Positions 46,233 to 56,395 of a stretch of 64,000 bases of DNA are shown here, one piece after another. The notes under the pieces are model-generated. The model had not been told where the DNA came from. It was given only the letters and a program-made list of their open reading frames with translations, and did not search any database. The DNA is from Micractinium sp. NFX-FRZ. Lineage: Eukaryota > Chlorophyta > Trebouxiophyceae > Chlorellales > Chlorellaceae. Both the position numbers and the translations under genes were made by a program. The stretch is from the NCBI GenBank assembly GCA_029339195.1, contig JAPTJF010000153.1, positions 60,848-124,847 on the forward strand, in the 5' to 3' direction. How positions within the stretch are numbered: the stretch's first letter is position 1; every line of letters begins with the position of its first letter.

Positions 46233-49161
46233 CTAGTACTGGTAGGTGCCCGCGCCCTCAATGTCGAAGCTGCCCGTGCGCTTGGTGGGCATGAAGAAGA
46301 GCTGCAGGCACTCGGCGGCGATGCGCTCAATGTAGGGCGCGCTCTGCACCTTCTTCAGCCACTCGGGGGCGTCAGAGGCGTCAATGGCAACCAGCTTGGT
46401 GTTGTAGCCAACCATGCGGTCCATGCGGTCCCAGAAGCCGGGGGCCTCAATGTCGGGCACCTGCAGATGTGGAGGGGCGAGGGGGTAGGAGGGGGGGAGA
46501 GGGTGAGGGGAGAGGAATGGCGGGGGAGCGCTTGCCGGATGGATGCATGGCTGGCTACTGCACAGGCCGGCCCGCACTGCACACTGCTTGCTCCAGCACG
46601 CTCACAGCACACCACCTGCTGCACAGCCCAGCCCCACAAGCCTGGTGCACAGCCCAGGCCCAACATGCCAACAGTGCCTGTCAAACCAGCCCGGCCCTGG
46701 CCCAGGGCGCCCACGCACCTCGGGGAAGACGCGCTCGGTGGCGTTGTTGGTCTCAAAGATGACGTGGCGGTTGAACTGGGTGGTGTTGAGGCCCAGTGCC
46801 TCGTAGAAGTAGGAGCGGGCGTGGTCGTTCAGGTACATGGTGATGTACACAGACAGGCAGAAGAAGCGGGACCACAGGCTGCGGGGGGGGCGAGGGGGGG
46901 GGAGGAGGGAGGTAAGCGGGGGGCGGGAGCAAGGGGAGGGAGCACGGGGCAGGTGGTGGGGAGCGCAGCCTGCTGGCTGGGCCGCGCTGCGCATCAGGAA
47001 GGGTCAGCTGAGAGTGAGAAACCAGGCAGGCACAGCCGCGCCTGTCCAGCCACACCCGGCCCGCCCTCAGTGCCTCCTCCCCTTCTCGCCACCACTCACC
47101 GCGCCTCCAGGCCGTTGAGCAGCTCGGGGCGGGCCTTGAGCACGGCGGTGAGGAAGTCGCCGTGGCGGTTCTCGTCCTGGCACCAGTTCTCAAAGTACTC
47201 AAACATGGGGTAGAGCTGGTTGTCGGGGTTGCGCTGCAGGTGGCTGCGGGGCGGCAGAGGAGGAGGGGGAAGGACGAGGTGGTGAGCACGTGGTGGTTGT
47301 GGTGAGGGCACACACGGCCGCTGCCTCCAGGTGCTGCCCCCACGCACATGCATGCACCCCAACCCTGCTGCTTGGTGCGCCACAGAGCAGGTAACACTTG
47401 TGTGGCCCACCCCACTGCAACCCCTCGAACCAAGTGCTGCCACCGGGTGCACATTTTTCACATCCGCTATCACCCCGCCATCAGCGCTGCCGCCCGCGCC
47501 CCGGCTCACCGGTAGATGGAGATGTACCGCCAGTACCCAATCTTCTCGGAGAGGTAGGTGGCGTAGATGATGAACTTGGGCTTGAAGAAGGTGTAGGTGC
47601 GGTTCTTGGTGAGGAAGCCCAGGTCCAGGGCCAGGTTGAAGTCTGGAGGGGAGGCGGGTGGGTTGGTGGGGGAGGAAAGAGGAGACGGATGAGCTTTCAG
47701 GGGCGGCGGGAGGAGAGATGAGGACGGAAGGCGTGGCGGCAGGAGGCAGGCAGAGCGCCGGAGCCAGCTGCAATCCAACTGCACACCAGCGCTTGCTGTG
47801 CCAGCGCTTTGAGTTGGACGCGGCCTTGACTGCAACTTTGACTGCCGGGCTCTCTTGCTGCTGCCAGGCTCTCTTGCTGCTGCCAGGCTGGCTGCTGCCA
47901 GGCTCCTCAGCTGCTGCCAGGCAGGCTCACCGGAGAGTGCCTTGTTGATGAAGCCGGCGTGGCGGGCCTCGTCGCGGGCCAGCAGCGTGAAGATCTCCGC
48001 CACCACGGGGTTGGAGTCCTTCAGGCGGCGGCCCAGCTCCTTGTAGAGCAGGAAGCCAGAGAACTCTGATGGGGGCAGGGAGGGAGGGAGGGAGGGAAGG
48101 GAGGGGGTGGCACGGTGGTGAGCGACGGGGGCGGGCGTGTGGCTGCGACTCGGGTCCGGCAGCGGAGCGGGCACCACAGGATCGGGGCACTGCTGTCGTC
48201 CTCAGTGCGGCACCGCCACTAGCACCACTAGCCAACAGGAGCGTGCATGCACATGGAGCGAGCACGGTCGCCGCCGCCGCTCACCGGCGGTGCACGAGCG
48301 CTCCAGGAACTCGATGAAGATGCGGCGCATGTCGCCCTGGATGGCGTCGGCGGCCTCGGCAAAGCCCTCGTTGCGCACAAAGTGCTTCTGGTTGTAGTCG
48401 CTGCAGCAGGGCACAGGTGGGGCACAGGTGGGGGTGGGGGTGGGTGGAGGGGCGATGAGGGCACCTGCGTGTTGCTGCCGCCTGGCGCACACAGTGCAAG
48501 GCGCAGCGCCAGTCCCGCCCGCCGCATGCCGTGGTGCTGCGCGCCACTGCTGCCGCCGCCTGATTGGGTGCCGGCAGCCTTGCTGCCCCTGGCACTGACA
48601 GCAGTGGTGTGCTGCCGCTGGCTAATTGGACACGCTGTCCACATATTGCTGTGGCTTGACGTGGCCGCCCTCCGCCCCGCCAGGCTGCCGTGCTGTGTGC
48701 CACGGGAGTTTACACACCAGCGGAACTCTTCCAGCATCGCCTCCAGCTCCTCCATGGGCAGGTTGGGGTTCTTCTCCAGGTTGAAGATCTCGTCCATCTC
48801 ATCGAAGTCGGTGGTGTAGAAGCTGCAGGGTGCAGAGGGCAGGCAGCAGGTGAGTAAACGGGGCGGGAGGCAGGCGGCGGGCGGCCGCCGCGAGCCTCCC
48901 TACCACAGAGCGACCAGAGAGCGCCACAAACCCTGAGCCCCGGCGCCCGTCCAGTCCTTTCCCAGCTCACCGGGGGGTCAGGACGGTCTCCTTGGCGGCC
49001 ACCTTGACGCCCTTGCGCATCAGCTTGAAGCCCAGGTCGTCAGTGGACCCCTCAGTGGCCGCGGCCGCGCGCACGGGCTGCACCGCGCTGCGGCGGGCAG
49101 CCTGGCGGCCGGTAGGCCGAGCCTGCACAAACTGAGCGCGCGCAGAGGCGGTGGCCTGCAT
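46233..49161 (-). CDS. CRD1: Mg-protoporphyrin IX monomethyl ester (oxidative) cyclase, AcsF/CHL27 type
   Basis: Exons 48971-49161, 48718-48822, 48285-48400, 47931-48065, 47510-47642, 47100-47243, 46719-46878 and 46233-46460 join in frame to 403 residues. The diiron enzyme forms the isocyclic ring of chlorophyll (Mg-protoporphyrin monomethyl ester to divinyl protochlorophyllide) at chloroplast membranes. About 40 N-terminal residues ([10 protein letters not shown] onward, rich in Ala/Arg) look like a chloroplast transit peptide. Core motifs are [40 protein letters not shown] and two diiron E-x-x-H motifs, RDEARHAGF and QDENRHGDF. The length matches algal CRD1/CTH1. Chlamydomonas has two copper/oxygen-regulated paralogues, CRD1 and CTH1. 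This could be the orthologue of either, so the symbol denotes the family. A short TATA-like ATTATACC (minus strand) lies about 205 bp upstream. Confidence 0.96.
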
Positions 49162-50284
49162 GGTGGCTGTGTGGGGGCCCCGGAGGTGTGTCCTGGGGGT
49201 GGGACTGGCTAGCAGGCTGGGTGGGAGCTGGAGAATGGACCAACACCCCGATGCTGCAGCTTGCAATGCTATCAGGGAGCCTCGGGCGACGTGCGAGTGC
49301 GTGCACCGGCAGCACACCCAGCAGGATGGTGTGGATGGGCCGAGGTGCGATGCAGCCGGCCCCGGGTATAATCGGGGACCGTGCACCATACGGCTTCTTT
49401 CGGCCTCCCCAAGCTGCAGAGTGACCTTCCAGAGCGCTGAGCACAGCCGGCGGGCCGCCTCGCGCGCCTCCACCTTGAGAACCCTGGCACCCTGCCGCTT
49501 ACTAAACTGCCAGCCTGCTCACGCCGGCCCTGTGCTGCGTCGACAGGGTGGCGGGCGCGGCGGCAGCAACGTCCCACCCTCTGCAAGCCCGCGCCGCCAC
49601 CGCCGCCAGCCTGTCGCCGCCGCCGCTCCCGCCTGCCGCCATGCGCCCCGCCCCAGCCGTCTGCTTCATGTGCCGTTTGTGTCTGTGACGGTATTGGAAC
49701 GTGGGTCAATGGCAGCGCTGCTCTGTCCCCACCCTGCCTGCCCGCCTGCTGTACACAGGGTGCGGGTAGTGCTTACAGGTGCCACCAGGCTGCAACTGCC
49801 AAGGCGCGGCTCTGCTGCTCGGCATGGGGCTACTCCCACAGCATGGCGGCAGTATGCCACGCGCATCCAGAAGCAGTGCCGCTTCTCGCGCCCACATACC
49901 TGCCCCCTGCACCTGCCCCCCCACGTGCCAGATGCCTGCCTAGAGTGTGCTATTCCAGCTGAGGCGTGACGAGTGAAGCGTTACAAGTGAAGCTTCAGCA
50001 GCTGAACCAATACAGATCAAGAATGGGCGGTTGGGGGCAGTGTCCAGCTGGGCGGTTGTGAAGGAGGGCACATGCCGGCAGCGGCTGTCGGATGCAAATA
50101 CATTACAAGGCACAGGGCTTGAAATGGTGTTATCACCAAGAAGAGAGGAAGGGGGAATGCGTCGCCACAGAAGTGTGCACCCTGCCGTGGAGGCAGCTGT
50201 GCCGCTTCGTGCTGCTTGCTGAGGTGTCGTATGCCGGAGCCGCGCCAGTGGGCCACCTCAGCTTGGCTGCTGCCCTGCCCAAAC
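49162..50284. other. Intergenic region (CRD1 promoter / PMP3 3' UTR)
   Basis: This 1.1-kb stretch lies between two minus-strand genes. The TATAAT-like site at 49367-49372 (plus reading) may belong to the CRD1 promoter. One GTAC core is present at 49751. TTACA at 50103-50107 is a candidate minus-strand TGTAA signal for the PMP3-like gene. Confidence 0.55.
50103..50107 (-). terminator. Candidate TGTAA poly(A) signal, PMP3-like gene
   Basis: TGTAA on the minus strand lies about 180 bases past the stop at 50285. Confidence 0.5.
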
Positions 50285-51130
50285 TCACACCCCATAACCA
50301 GGCCGTGTCAGGGGCGCGTACCCCGCCCACACCTCCTCCCCTGCAGCCATGGCAGGGCAGGCAGGGGCGGTTTTCAGTGTGAAGGAAAGCAGTGGGTGTG
50401 TGCACCCGGTGCATGTGTCAGACGAAGCAAAGAACAGGAAGCAGGCACAGGCAAGCGTGAGAGCACTCGTGGCGAGCCAGAGCTCCAGGCAAGCCCAGGC
50501 ATGGAGGTGGCAGCGCAGGCGACAAGCGACAGCAGCCTCTTTTCGCCGCTGGCCCTGCCCTGCACTTCCCTGCACCTTCCTCCACACCCCACCCTGCCCC
50601 GCGTTCCGCAGCCTTTGCCGAGCCCATCCCAGCCCAGCCAGCCGTGCCCCTCAAACACGTGCGCCCACCTGACAGCGGGTTGCGGTTGAGCAGCACCCAC
50701 ACCGCGTGGACCATGCCTGGCAGCCAGCCCAGGAGCGTGAGCAGCAAGTTCAACCAAAAGTATGTGTCCAGCTGATCCCGCACAATCAGGACCTGCCGGT
50801 GGGTGGGCGTGTGGTGGGGCAAGGGGTGGGTCAGCATGTGGGGCTGCGGGGAATGACACCAGTACAGAGCAGAGCAGCAGGCTGCGTGATTCCCGAGGGA
50901 GGGCAGGGTGCAGCACATGTGGTTCGAGCAAGAAACTGGGCAGGATCACCGGGTGAGAGCAAGGGGTGAGAGCACTGTGAGGCAGGCGGTGGCGGCTGGG
51001 CAGGGGCGGCGGAGAGTGGCGGGGGGTGGAACCAGGGCGTCGGCGACGGTAGCAGGCTGGCGCGCCTCACCGCGAGCGGCGGAAAGAGGAACGCGACCAC
51101 GAAGATCGCGACCTGTCTGACGCCACCCAT
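50285..51130 (-). CDS. PMP3/Ric1 (UPF0057) small membrane proteolipid
   Basis: Exons 51071-51130, 50669-50792 and 50285-50340 join in frame to 79 residues. The family consists of tiny two-helix plasma-membrane proteins linked to salt and cold tolerance and membrane potential in yeast and plants. The first helix is QVAIFVVAFLFPPLAV, with the hallmark FPPLAV. The second is YFWLNLLLTLLGWLPGMVHA, with the family LLTLLGWLPGMVHA signature. Unlike the shortest members, which end soon after the second helix, this model has a third exon adding a 22-residue tail with aromatic residues (EEVWAGYAPLTRPGYGV). Longer tails exist in the family. A TGTAA signal follows the stop. The neighbours appear functionally unrelated. 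Confidence 0.88.
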
Positions 51131-51593
51131 GGAGCTTGTCGGAACAACACGCTTGCTGCCGCCGGGACTCCTGCTGCACCCTCGCGCTCTCCTGCTCACT
51201 TGACGCTAAAGGGTGCGCAAAGATAGAAGTTGAAAGTGTCGAGAGCGCTCAAGCAAAGCGTGGGGGCGCGCCCCGCAAGCCCTAGGTCCTGCCGGCGCCA
51301 GGCCTTGCCATGCGTGCGCCGCGGACGCGTCGCGACGGTGGCCGCTCCTCTTGAAGTCCGCAAATGCAGCACCCACACGCACCGAGGACGCTTCTATACA
51401 TTACATGGTTACCGTGCAGCACAATTAAGGGAATCACTGGAGGCAGAGGCCCTACCGGCAGCCGCAGCCCGGCACCTGAGCCTGCGCAGCACGCCGTTCA
51501 CAGGGCGCCGCCAGCGGCCTCCTCTCGCGATGTCAACAGGGAGCGCCGACATCACGGCACATCAGCTTGTACGCAGCTTGATCATCAGCCTCC
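51131..51593. other. Intergenic region (PMP3 promoter / CCDC47 3' UTR)
   Basis: These 463 bp lie between two minus-strand genes. TTACA at 51401-51405 gives a minus-strand TGTAA about 190 bases past the CCDC47-like stop. The part next to 51130 should contain the PMP3 promoter; no TATA box is obvious. Confidence 0.55.
51401..51405 (-). terminator. Candidate TGTAA poly(A) signal, CCDC47-like gene
   Basis: TGTAA on the minus strand lies about 190 bases beyond the stop codon at 51594. Confidence 0.5.
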
Positions 51594-54500
51594 TCACAGC
51601 TTCTTAGAAAACTTGCTCATAGCACGCTTCATCTGCACACCCGGGGGTGGGAGGAGATGAGAGTGAGGGTGAGGGGGCGTGCAGAACCAGGCACTGGGTG
51701 GGTGAGGCGGTAGGGGCGGGTGGAGTGCAGCACTGAGCAGCGAGGACATGCTTTGATAGAGCTCACGGGCAGAAGCCACACACGTATCACCTATAATCTC
51801 TGGCCCACTGACAGCAGCCACACACGTATCACCTACAGACTTGTTCAGCCCAAAGTGAGGTTCAGACCCACCTGCAGCTTCTGCTTCTTCTCCATCTCCT
51901 TGGCCCGCTGGTCAGGCGGCAGCTTGCGCAGGCGCTCCTGAAAGACGGGGTCGGATGGCAGGCAAGGGTGTATGTGTGGGCAGACAGGCAGGTGAGCAGG
52001 CAGGAAGGGAGGTGCTCACGCAGATTGCAAGTGGCCCGGGCGTGGGCAGTGCAAGGGGCAGGCGGGCAGGCAGGGTGGGCAGCGCATGCTGGCGTAATGC
52101 GTGCCATCTCAACAAACATGCTGGACAGGTCAGTGGAGAGGTGAGCGGGCAGCAAATGCTGCGCACGCGGGGTTGTGAGGCGGACGTGTGGAGTGCTTTG
52201 TGCCACCCTGATGGCTCGCCCTGCCCCCACCCTGTACTTGTCCTCCTGAACTTCTTTGCCTCAGGCCTCCTGCTTCAGCCACCACACCTGCCACCACTTC
52301 CCGCCTCATCCCGCCGCACCCCCGATACGGTTATGGTGAACCCACACCCACTGCATGTTATCTACCCAGACGAATAGAAGACCGCCCCACCTTCTCTGCC
52401 TCCGCCTTGGCCAGCCTCCGCTCCTCGGCGCGGCGCTGCAGGTCGTCGGACCGCCCCGACTCACGCCGCGCCTCCGCCTCCGCCTTCTGCCGCGCCGCGC
52501 TCGCCCGCTTCTGCTGCTCTGCAGGGCGGCAGGTGGGCAGGGGGAGGAGGCTGGCCTGAGCACAAACAGTGGGAGTGGGGGGCTGGAGAGGGCCGCTGCT
52601 GTTGCGCCTTGCCGGCGCGCCGTCCGTCTGGATCTGCTGCTGCTATGTGGGATGGTGAGATTGCAAAGCAGCGAGCACTCACAAGGAGGACACTCCCCAC
52701 CCCCTTGGTCACCATGCTGTTGCGCAGTGCCGGCGCGCTGCCTGTCTGTCTGTTCTGAGGGCGGAAGGGCTTGCAACCCAGCAAGCACTAACGGCTGAAC
52801 CCGCAAGGAAGGCAATTGCCGCCCACATTCCACGCACTTCCCACACACCCTCCTTGCCCCCACCTGCCTGCACGCCCCCACAAGGCCCTGTTGCTCTCCT
52901 CACCCCCCTGCCCCCCTGCCCCCTCTCCCTCAGCCCCACCCCCTGCGCACCCGGGGCGAGCTTGTAGCTGCCCAGCAGGTCTGCCAGCAGCAGGGCCGCC
53001 ACCAGGAACTTGTTGAGCGTGTCAGTGTCCCCCGCCGGCGGCAGTGCAAAGGCGAGGCGCACCACGGAGCGGTGGGGGCCCTCGCCCTCGGGCAGGTCGC
53101 TGGTGATGTGGAGGTACCTGGGGGGAGGCAGTGAAGAAAGAAAGAAACAGAGCAGGGCAATGAGAGCGTGGTTGGGGGCGACTTGAAGCGCTGGGTGAGG
53201 GGGACGGCGTGCGAGGCCTGAAGGGGCCCCACCTACTGGTATCTCTGCCACCCACCCCACGGAGCAGCGGTGGGGTCTTCTGGCGGGTTGGTAGTCGCAA
53301 CAGGGGCAGGCAGGGGCAAGCAGGGGCGTGCGTTCCTGCCGCCAGTGAGCCAGCCAGCGAGGGAGGTGCCCACCTGAAGTAAGGGCGTATGGCTGGGAAA
53401 GCCTCGCGGCCAAACGCCAGGTCAAGTAGCTGCGGCGTCTGCAGGGGCGCGGCAGGGCGGGGCAGAAGAAGAGGGGCGGGGTGGGCGGGGCGGGTGGGTG
53501 GGACAGGGCGGGGCAGGAAAAGAGGGGCGGGGTGGGCGGGGCGGGTGGGTGGGCGGGGCGGGGCAGGAAAAGAGGGGCAGGGTGGGCGGGGGCGGGCGGG
53601 TGGGCGTGAAGTTGGCAAAGCGCTGGCGGGCCGCCCCACCCCCCTCGTGCACAATTGCTGCGCCGTGCCACCGGGCCGTCACAGGCACTGAAAACACAAT
53701 ATTTACAATGAGAAAGATTGCCCTTTTCTGCAGGCGGGGCGGGGTGTGTGCCCACCATGAGATCGTAGAAGATGGAGCTGTGCTCGGCCAGCACGTGCAG
53801 CCGCTCCGGCCAGTTGGCGATGCGGTCCCGCGTGGGCTCCACACGCTTGCACAGCAGCTGCATGGCGCAGGAGGGGCAGGGAGGGTGGGGAGGGAAAGAG
53901 GTGGGGAGGGTCACGACGGTTGGTAGCTCATGGCAGCCTGCAACGCAGCCCTCGCCTGCACTCCACAGCGCCTGCCTGGCCCGGCCCTCAGCCTCAGGAG
54001 ATAACTGTGAGAGCCACCCCACCTCATGCCCGCCAAGCATGCCCCATCCGCGCCACGCTGGACGCCCTGAGAGGCCCCGCATCTTCCCCTGTACTGCTCT
54101 GCACACTGCCCCTCCCCCAGGGCTCGCTCACTTTTGTGTCTGTCGAATCGGCCTGCAAACGTACCCACTTATGACAACAACCTCACCCCAAACGTAATAC
54201 AACCACGTGAACACGATAACAGCAACCTCATCCGAATGAGCACAACCCGCCTCACCTTGATGTCTGCCGAGTCGGCCTGCATGGTGCGTGCGGTGGGGGG
54301 AGGCGCGATGGCCAGCACCAGCGGCGGCATGGCACCCTCGTTCATGCGCACCTGCAGGTGGGGCAGGCGTCAGGCAAGCAGGGCATGTGGGTGAGGGCAC
54401 CGGGCCCAGGCGGGCTGGGGGCGGCAGGCAGGGGTGTGTGAGGTGGCGCAGCAGCGGCGGGACAACCCAGTCATCGATCCGCAAACCGCCCGGCAAAACT

Positions 54501-56015
54501 CCACCTCCAATATTGCGTTGCCTCCATCCGTATGCACACACTCCGAGCAAGCAACCCTTGCAGAGACACAGACAGGCAGACCCCCACGGGCAGACACAAG
54601 CAAGCAGGCGCCCCCCTAGTCCCCCGTAGCCCCCACCTCCAGCTCCATCTCGTCCCGCTGCCCCCTCAGCAGCGTCACGCAGTAGGCCAGCAGGTCCTGG
54701 CGATGCACCAGGTTCAGTGTGGCCAGCAGGCCCTGCGCATGAAAGTGCAAGGGGGAGGGGGAGGGAGGGAGGCAGGTGGGGGCGGGGGGGTGGAGCGGGG
54801 GCCATCGCACTCGGCAGGGCAGCAGTGGGTCCTGCTGCTGCGCGTCCTGCTGCGGGAAACAGACTGTCAGCCCATGCAAGCAAGCAAGCAAGCAGGCTTG
54901 CCCACACCTTGCGAGGCAGAGCGTCCCCTCTCTTGCGCCCTCGCCCTCAGTGCAGGCATCAACACTACACACCATGCCGTGTGTCACCCCTCTCTGCCCG
55001 CCCCTGCCCGCCTCTCACGTGGCAGAAGCGCCGCCCGCTGGCCCAGAACTTGTAGCAGTGGGCGCTGTCCTTCAGCAGCACCTCGCCCGCCTGCAGGGAG
55101 CCCGTGGTGGGTGAACGGGGGTGGGGGTAGGGGGTGAGTAGCCCTGTGCCGTGCTTCAGAAGGTGCTGCAGAGAGAGGTGCGGGGTACGGTGACAGTGAC
55201 CGGAGAGTCGTGGGCCTCAGCCCAGCCAACCCACCGCCTCGCCCGCTGCGCCGCGCCTCGCACCTGCTCCATCGCCCGCCTGCCAAGGCCCATGCCGCTC
55301 CCGCCCTCATCACGTGTGAATGCCACCTGCTACCTGCTGCTTGCAGACCTGTACACCATGCGTGCACACCCCCAACCCGGCCCACCCATGCCTGTCTGTG
55401 CCACACCACCGCTCACCGCCGTGTCGCCCGGCCCCAGCAGCGAAAAGTTGCGGCCCAGCACGCCGTCGGGGGCGACCAGCTGAAGCGGGGCAGGGGCCAA
55501 AAGAAGAGAAAGTGCATGCTTGCGTGCGTGTGCGTGTGTGTTATAGTTGGCATTGCGGTGAGCACACAAGGAGGGTCTGGGTTGACTTACGATACAGCGC
55601 ACACCCGGGAGCCACACACAGCGCAGCACAGCACGGATGCAGGTCGACAGCCTCGCTGGAAACCGGGACGACACTCGCACCGCATGCAGACTTGACGCCT
55701 CCGCACCTCGGTGGTCCATGCCAGCGCCAGCTGCTCGTTGCGCCGCCTGCCAATGAACAGGTTGGCCAGGAAGAGCGCCAGGATGGTGAGGGCGCAGAGC
55801 TCCAGCAGCCAAGAGTCCTGGGGGCGCAGCTGGATCACGGGGGCGCGTGGCGGCGGCGCAGGCGTGGCGGCGCCGCTGCCGCTGCCGTCCTCGCCGCCTG
55901 CCGCGGCGGCCTCATCGGCCTCCTGGGCGCGTGCTGCCAGAGCGCCGCAGCACATCAGCAGTCCCAACACGCAGAGCGCCGCCCAGGGCCGCCAGCGGCC
56001 CACGGAGGAAGGCAT
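51594..56015 (-). CDS. CCDC47 (PAT complex, DUF1682) homologue
   Basis: Exons 55707-56015, 55417-55479, 55019-55090, 54637-54732, 54256-54351, 53756-53857, 53374-53438, 52951-53117, 52391-52518, 51872-51937 and 51594-51632 join in frame to 400 residues. In animals CCDC47 is an ER membrane protein that, with Asterix, chaperones multipass membrane proteins beside the Sec61 translocon. Here a signal peptide (WAALCVLGLLMCCGALAARA) is followed by an acidic luminal stretch and one membrane helix (LLELCALTILALFLANLF). The cytosolic DUF1682 domain then includes FWASGRRFC, EPTRDRIANWPERLHVL and FYDLM. The C-terminus is a basic, charged coiled coil (EEERRLAKAEAEK, EKKQKLQ, MKRAMSKFSKKL), the family's ribosome-binding-like tail. 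It is shorter than the 480-residue animal and plant proteins. The start lies 380 bp from a divergent neighbour. Confidence 0.9.
53455..53600. repeat. Minisatellite of about 54 bp, three copies
   Basis: Three near-identical G-rich units (core GAGGGGCGGGGTGGGCGGGG) lie in the CCDC47 intron 53439-53755. The plus strand is dense in G-runs. Confidence 0.85.
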
Positions 56016-56395
56016 ATTGTGGGTGATGGGGGTGACCCCTGTGGAGTGAGGATGGCGGGTTGCACCACTCCTGATCACTCGGCACACCCGATCGACATTA
56101 CCAGGATGGCGATGGCGCCGTGTGCGTGCAGCAGACGCATGCCTCCTGCTTCGGCTGCTGTGATGGCACTGGGGTTTCGCATGCCGTGAATTTGGGCAGC
56201 GGGCTGCATCGGCGACCACTGCCTGCAGCACTGACCGATCAGCACGAGCGCCGGAGCCCACCGCCACGATCCATGCCGGAATAGCAATTTGAGCTGGCCA
56301 ACAGTTGCCTTGCTGGTTCTCCCGCTCGCCAGGAGCCCCGTCCGCTGCCTGGCAGTCACATCCGATTGTTCCGCAGCCCGTGTGCAGCCGCAGCG
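56016..56395. promoter_or_regulatory. Divergent promoter region (CCDC47 / CDCA7-DDT)
   Basis: These 380 bp between divergent start codons must hold both promoters. I see no TATA box. Confidence 0.55.

Noticed and set aside
49740..49760. GTAC as a copper-response element for the cyclase
   Set aside because: A single GTAC about 590 bp upstream is expected by chance and lacks supporting context.
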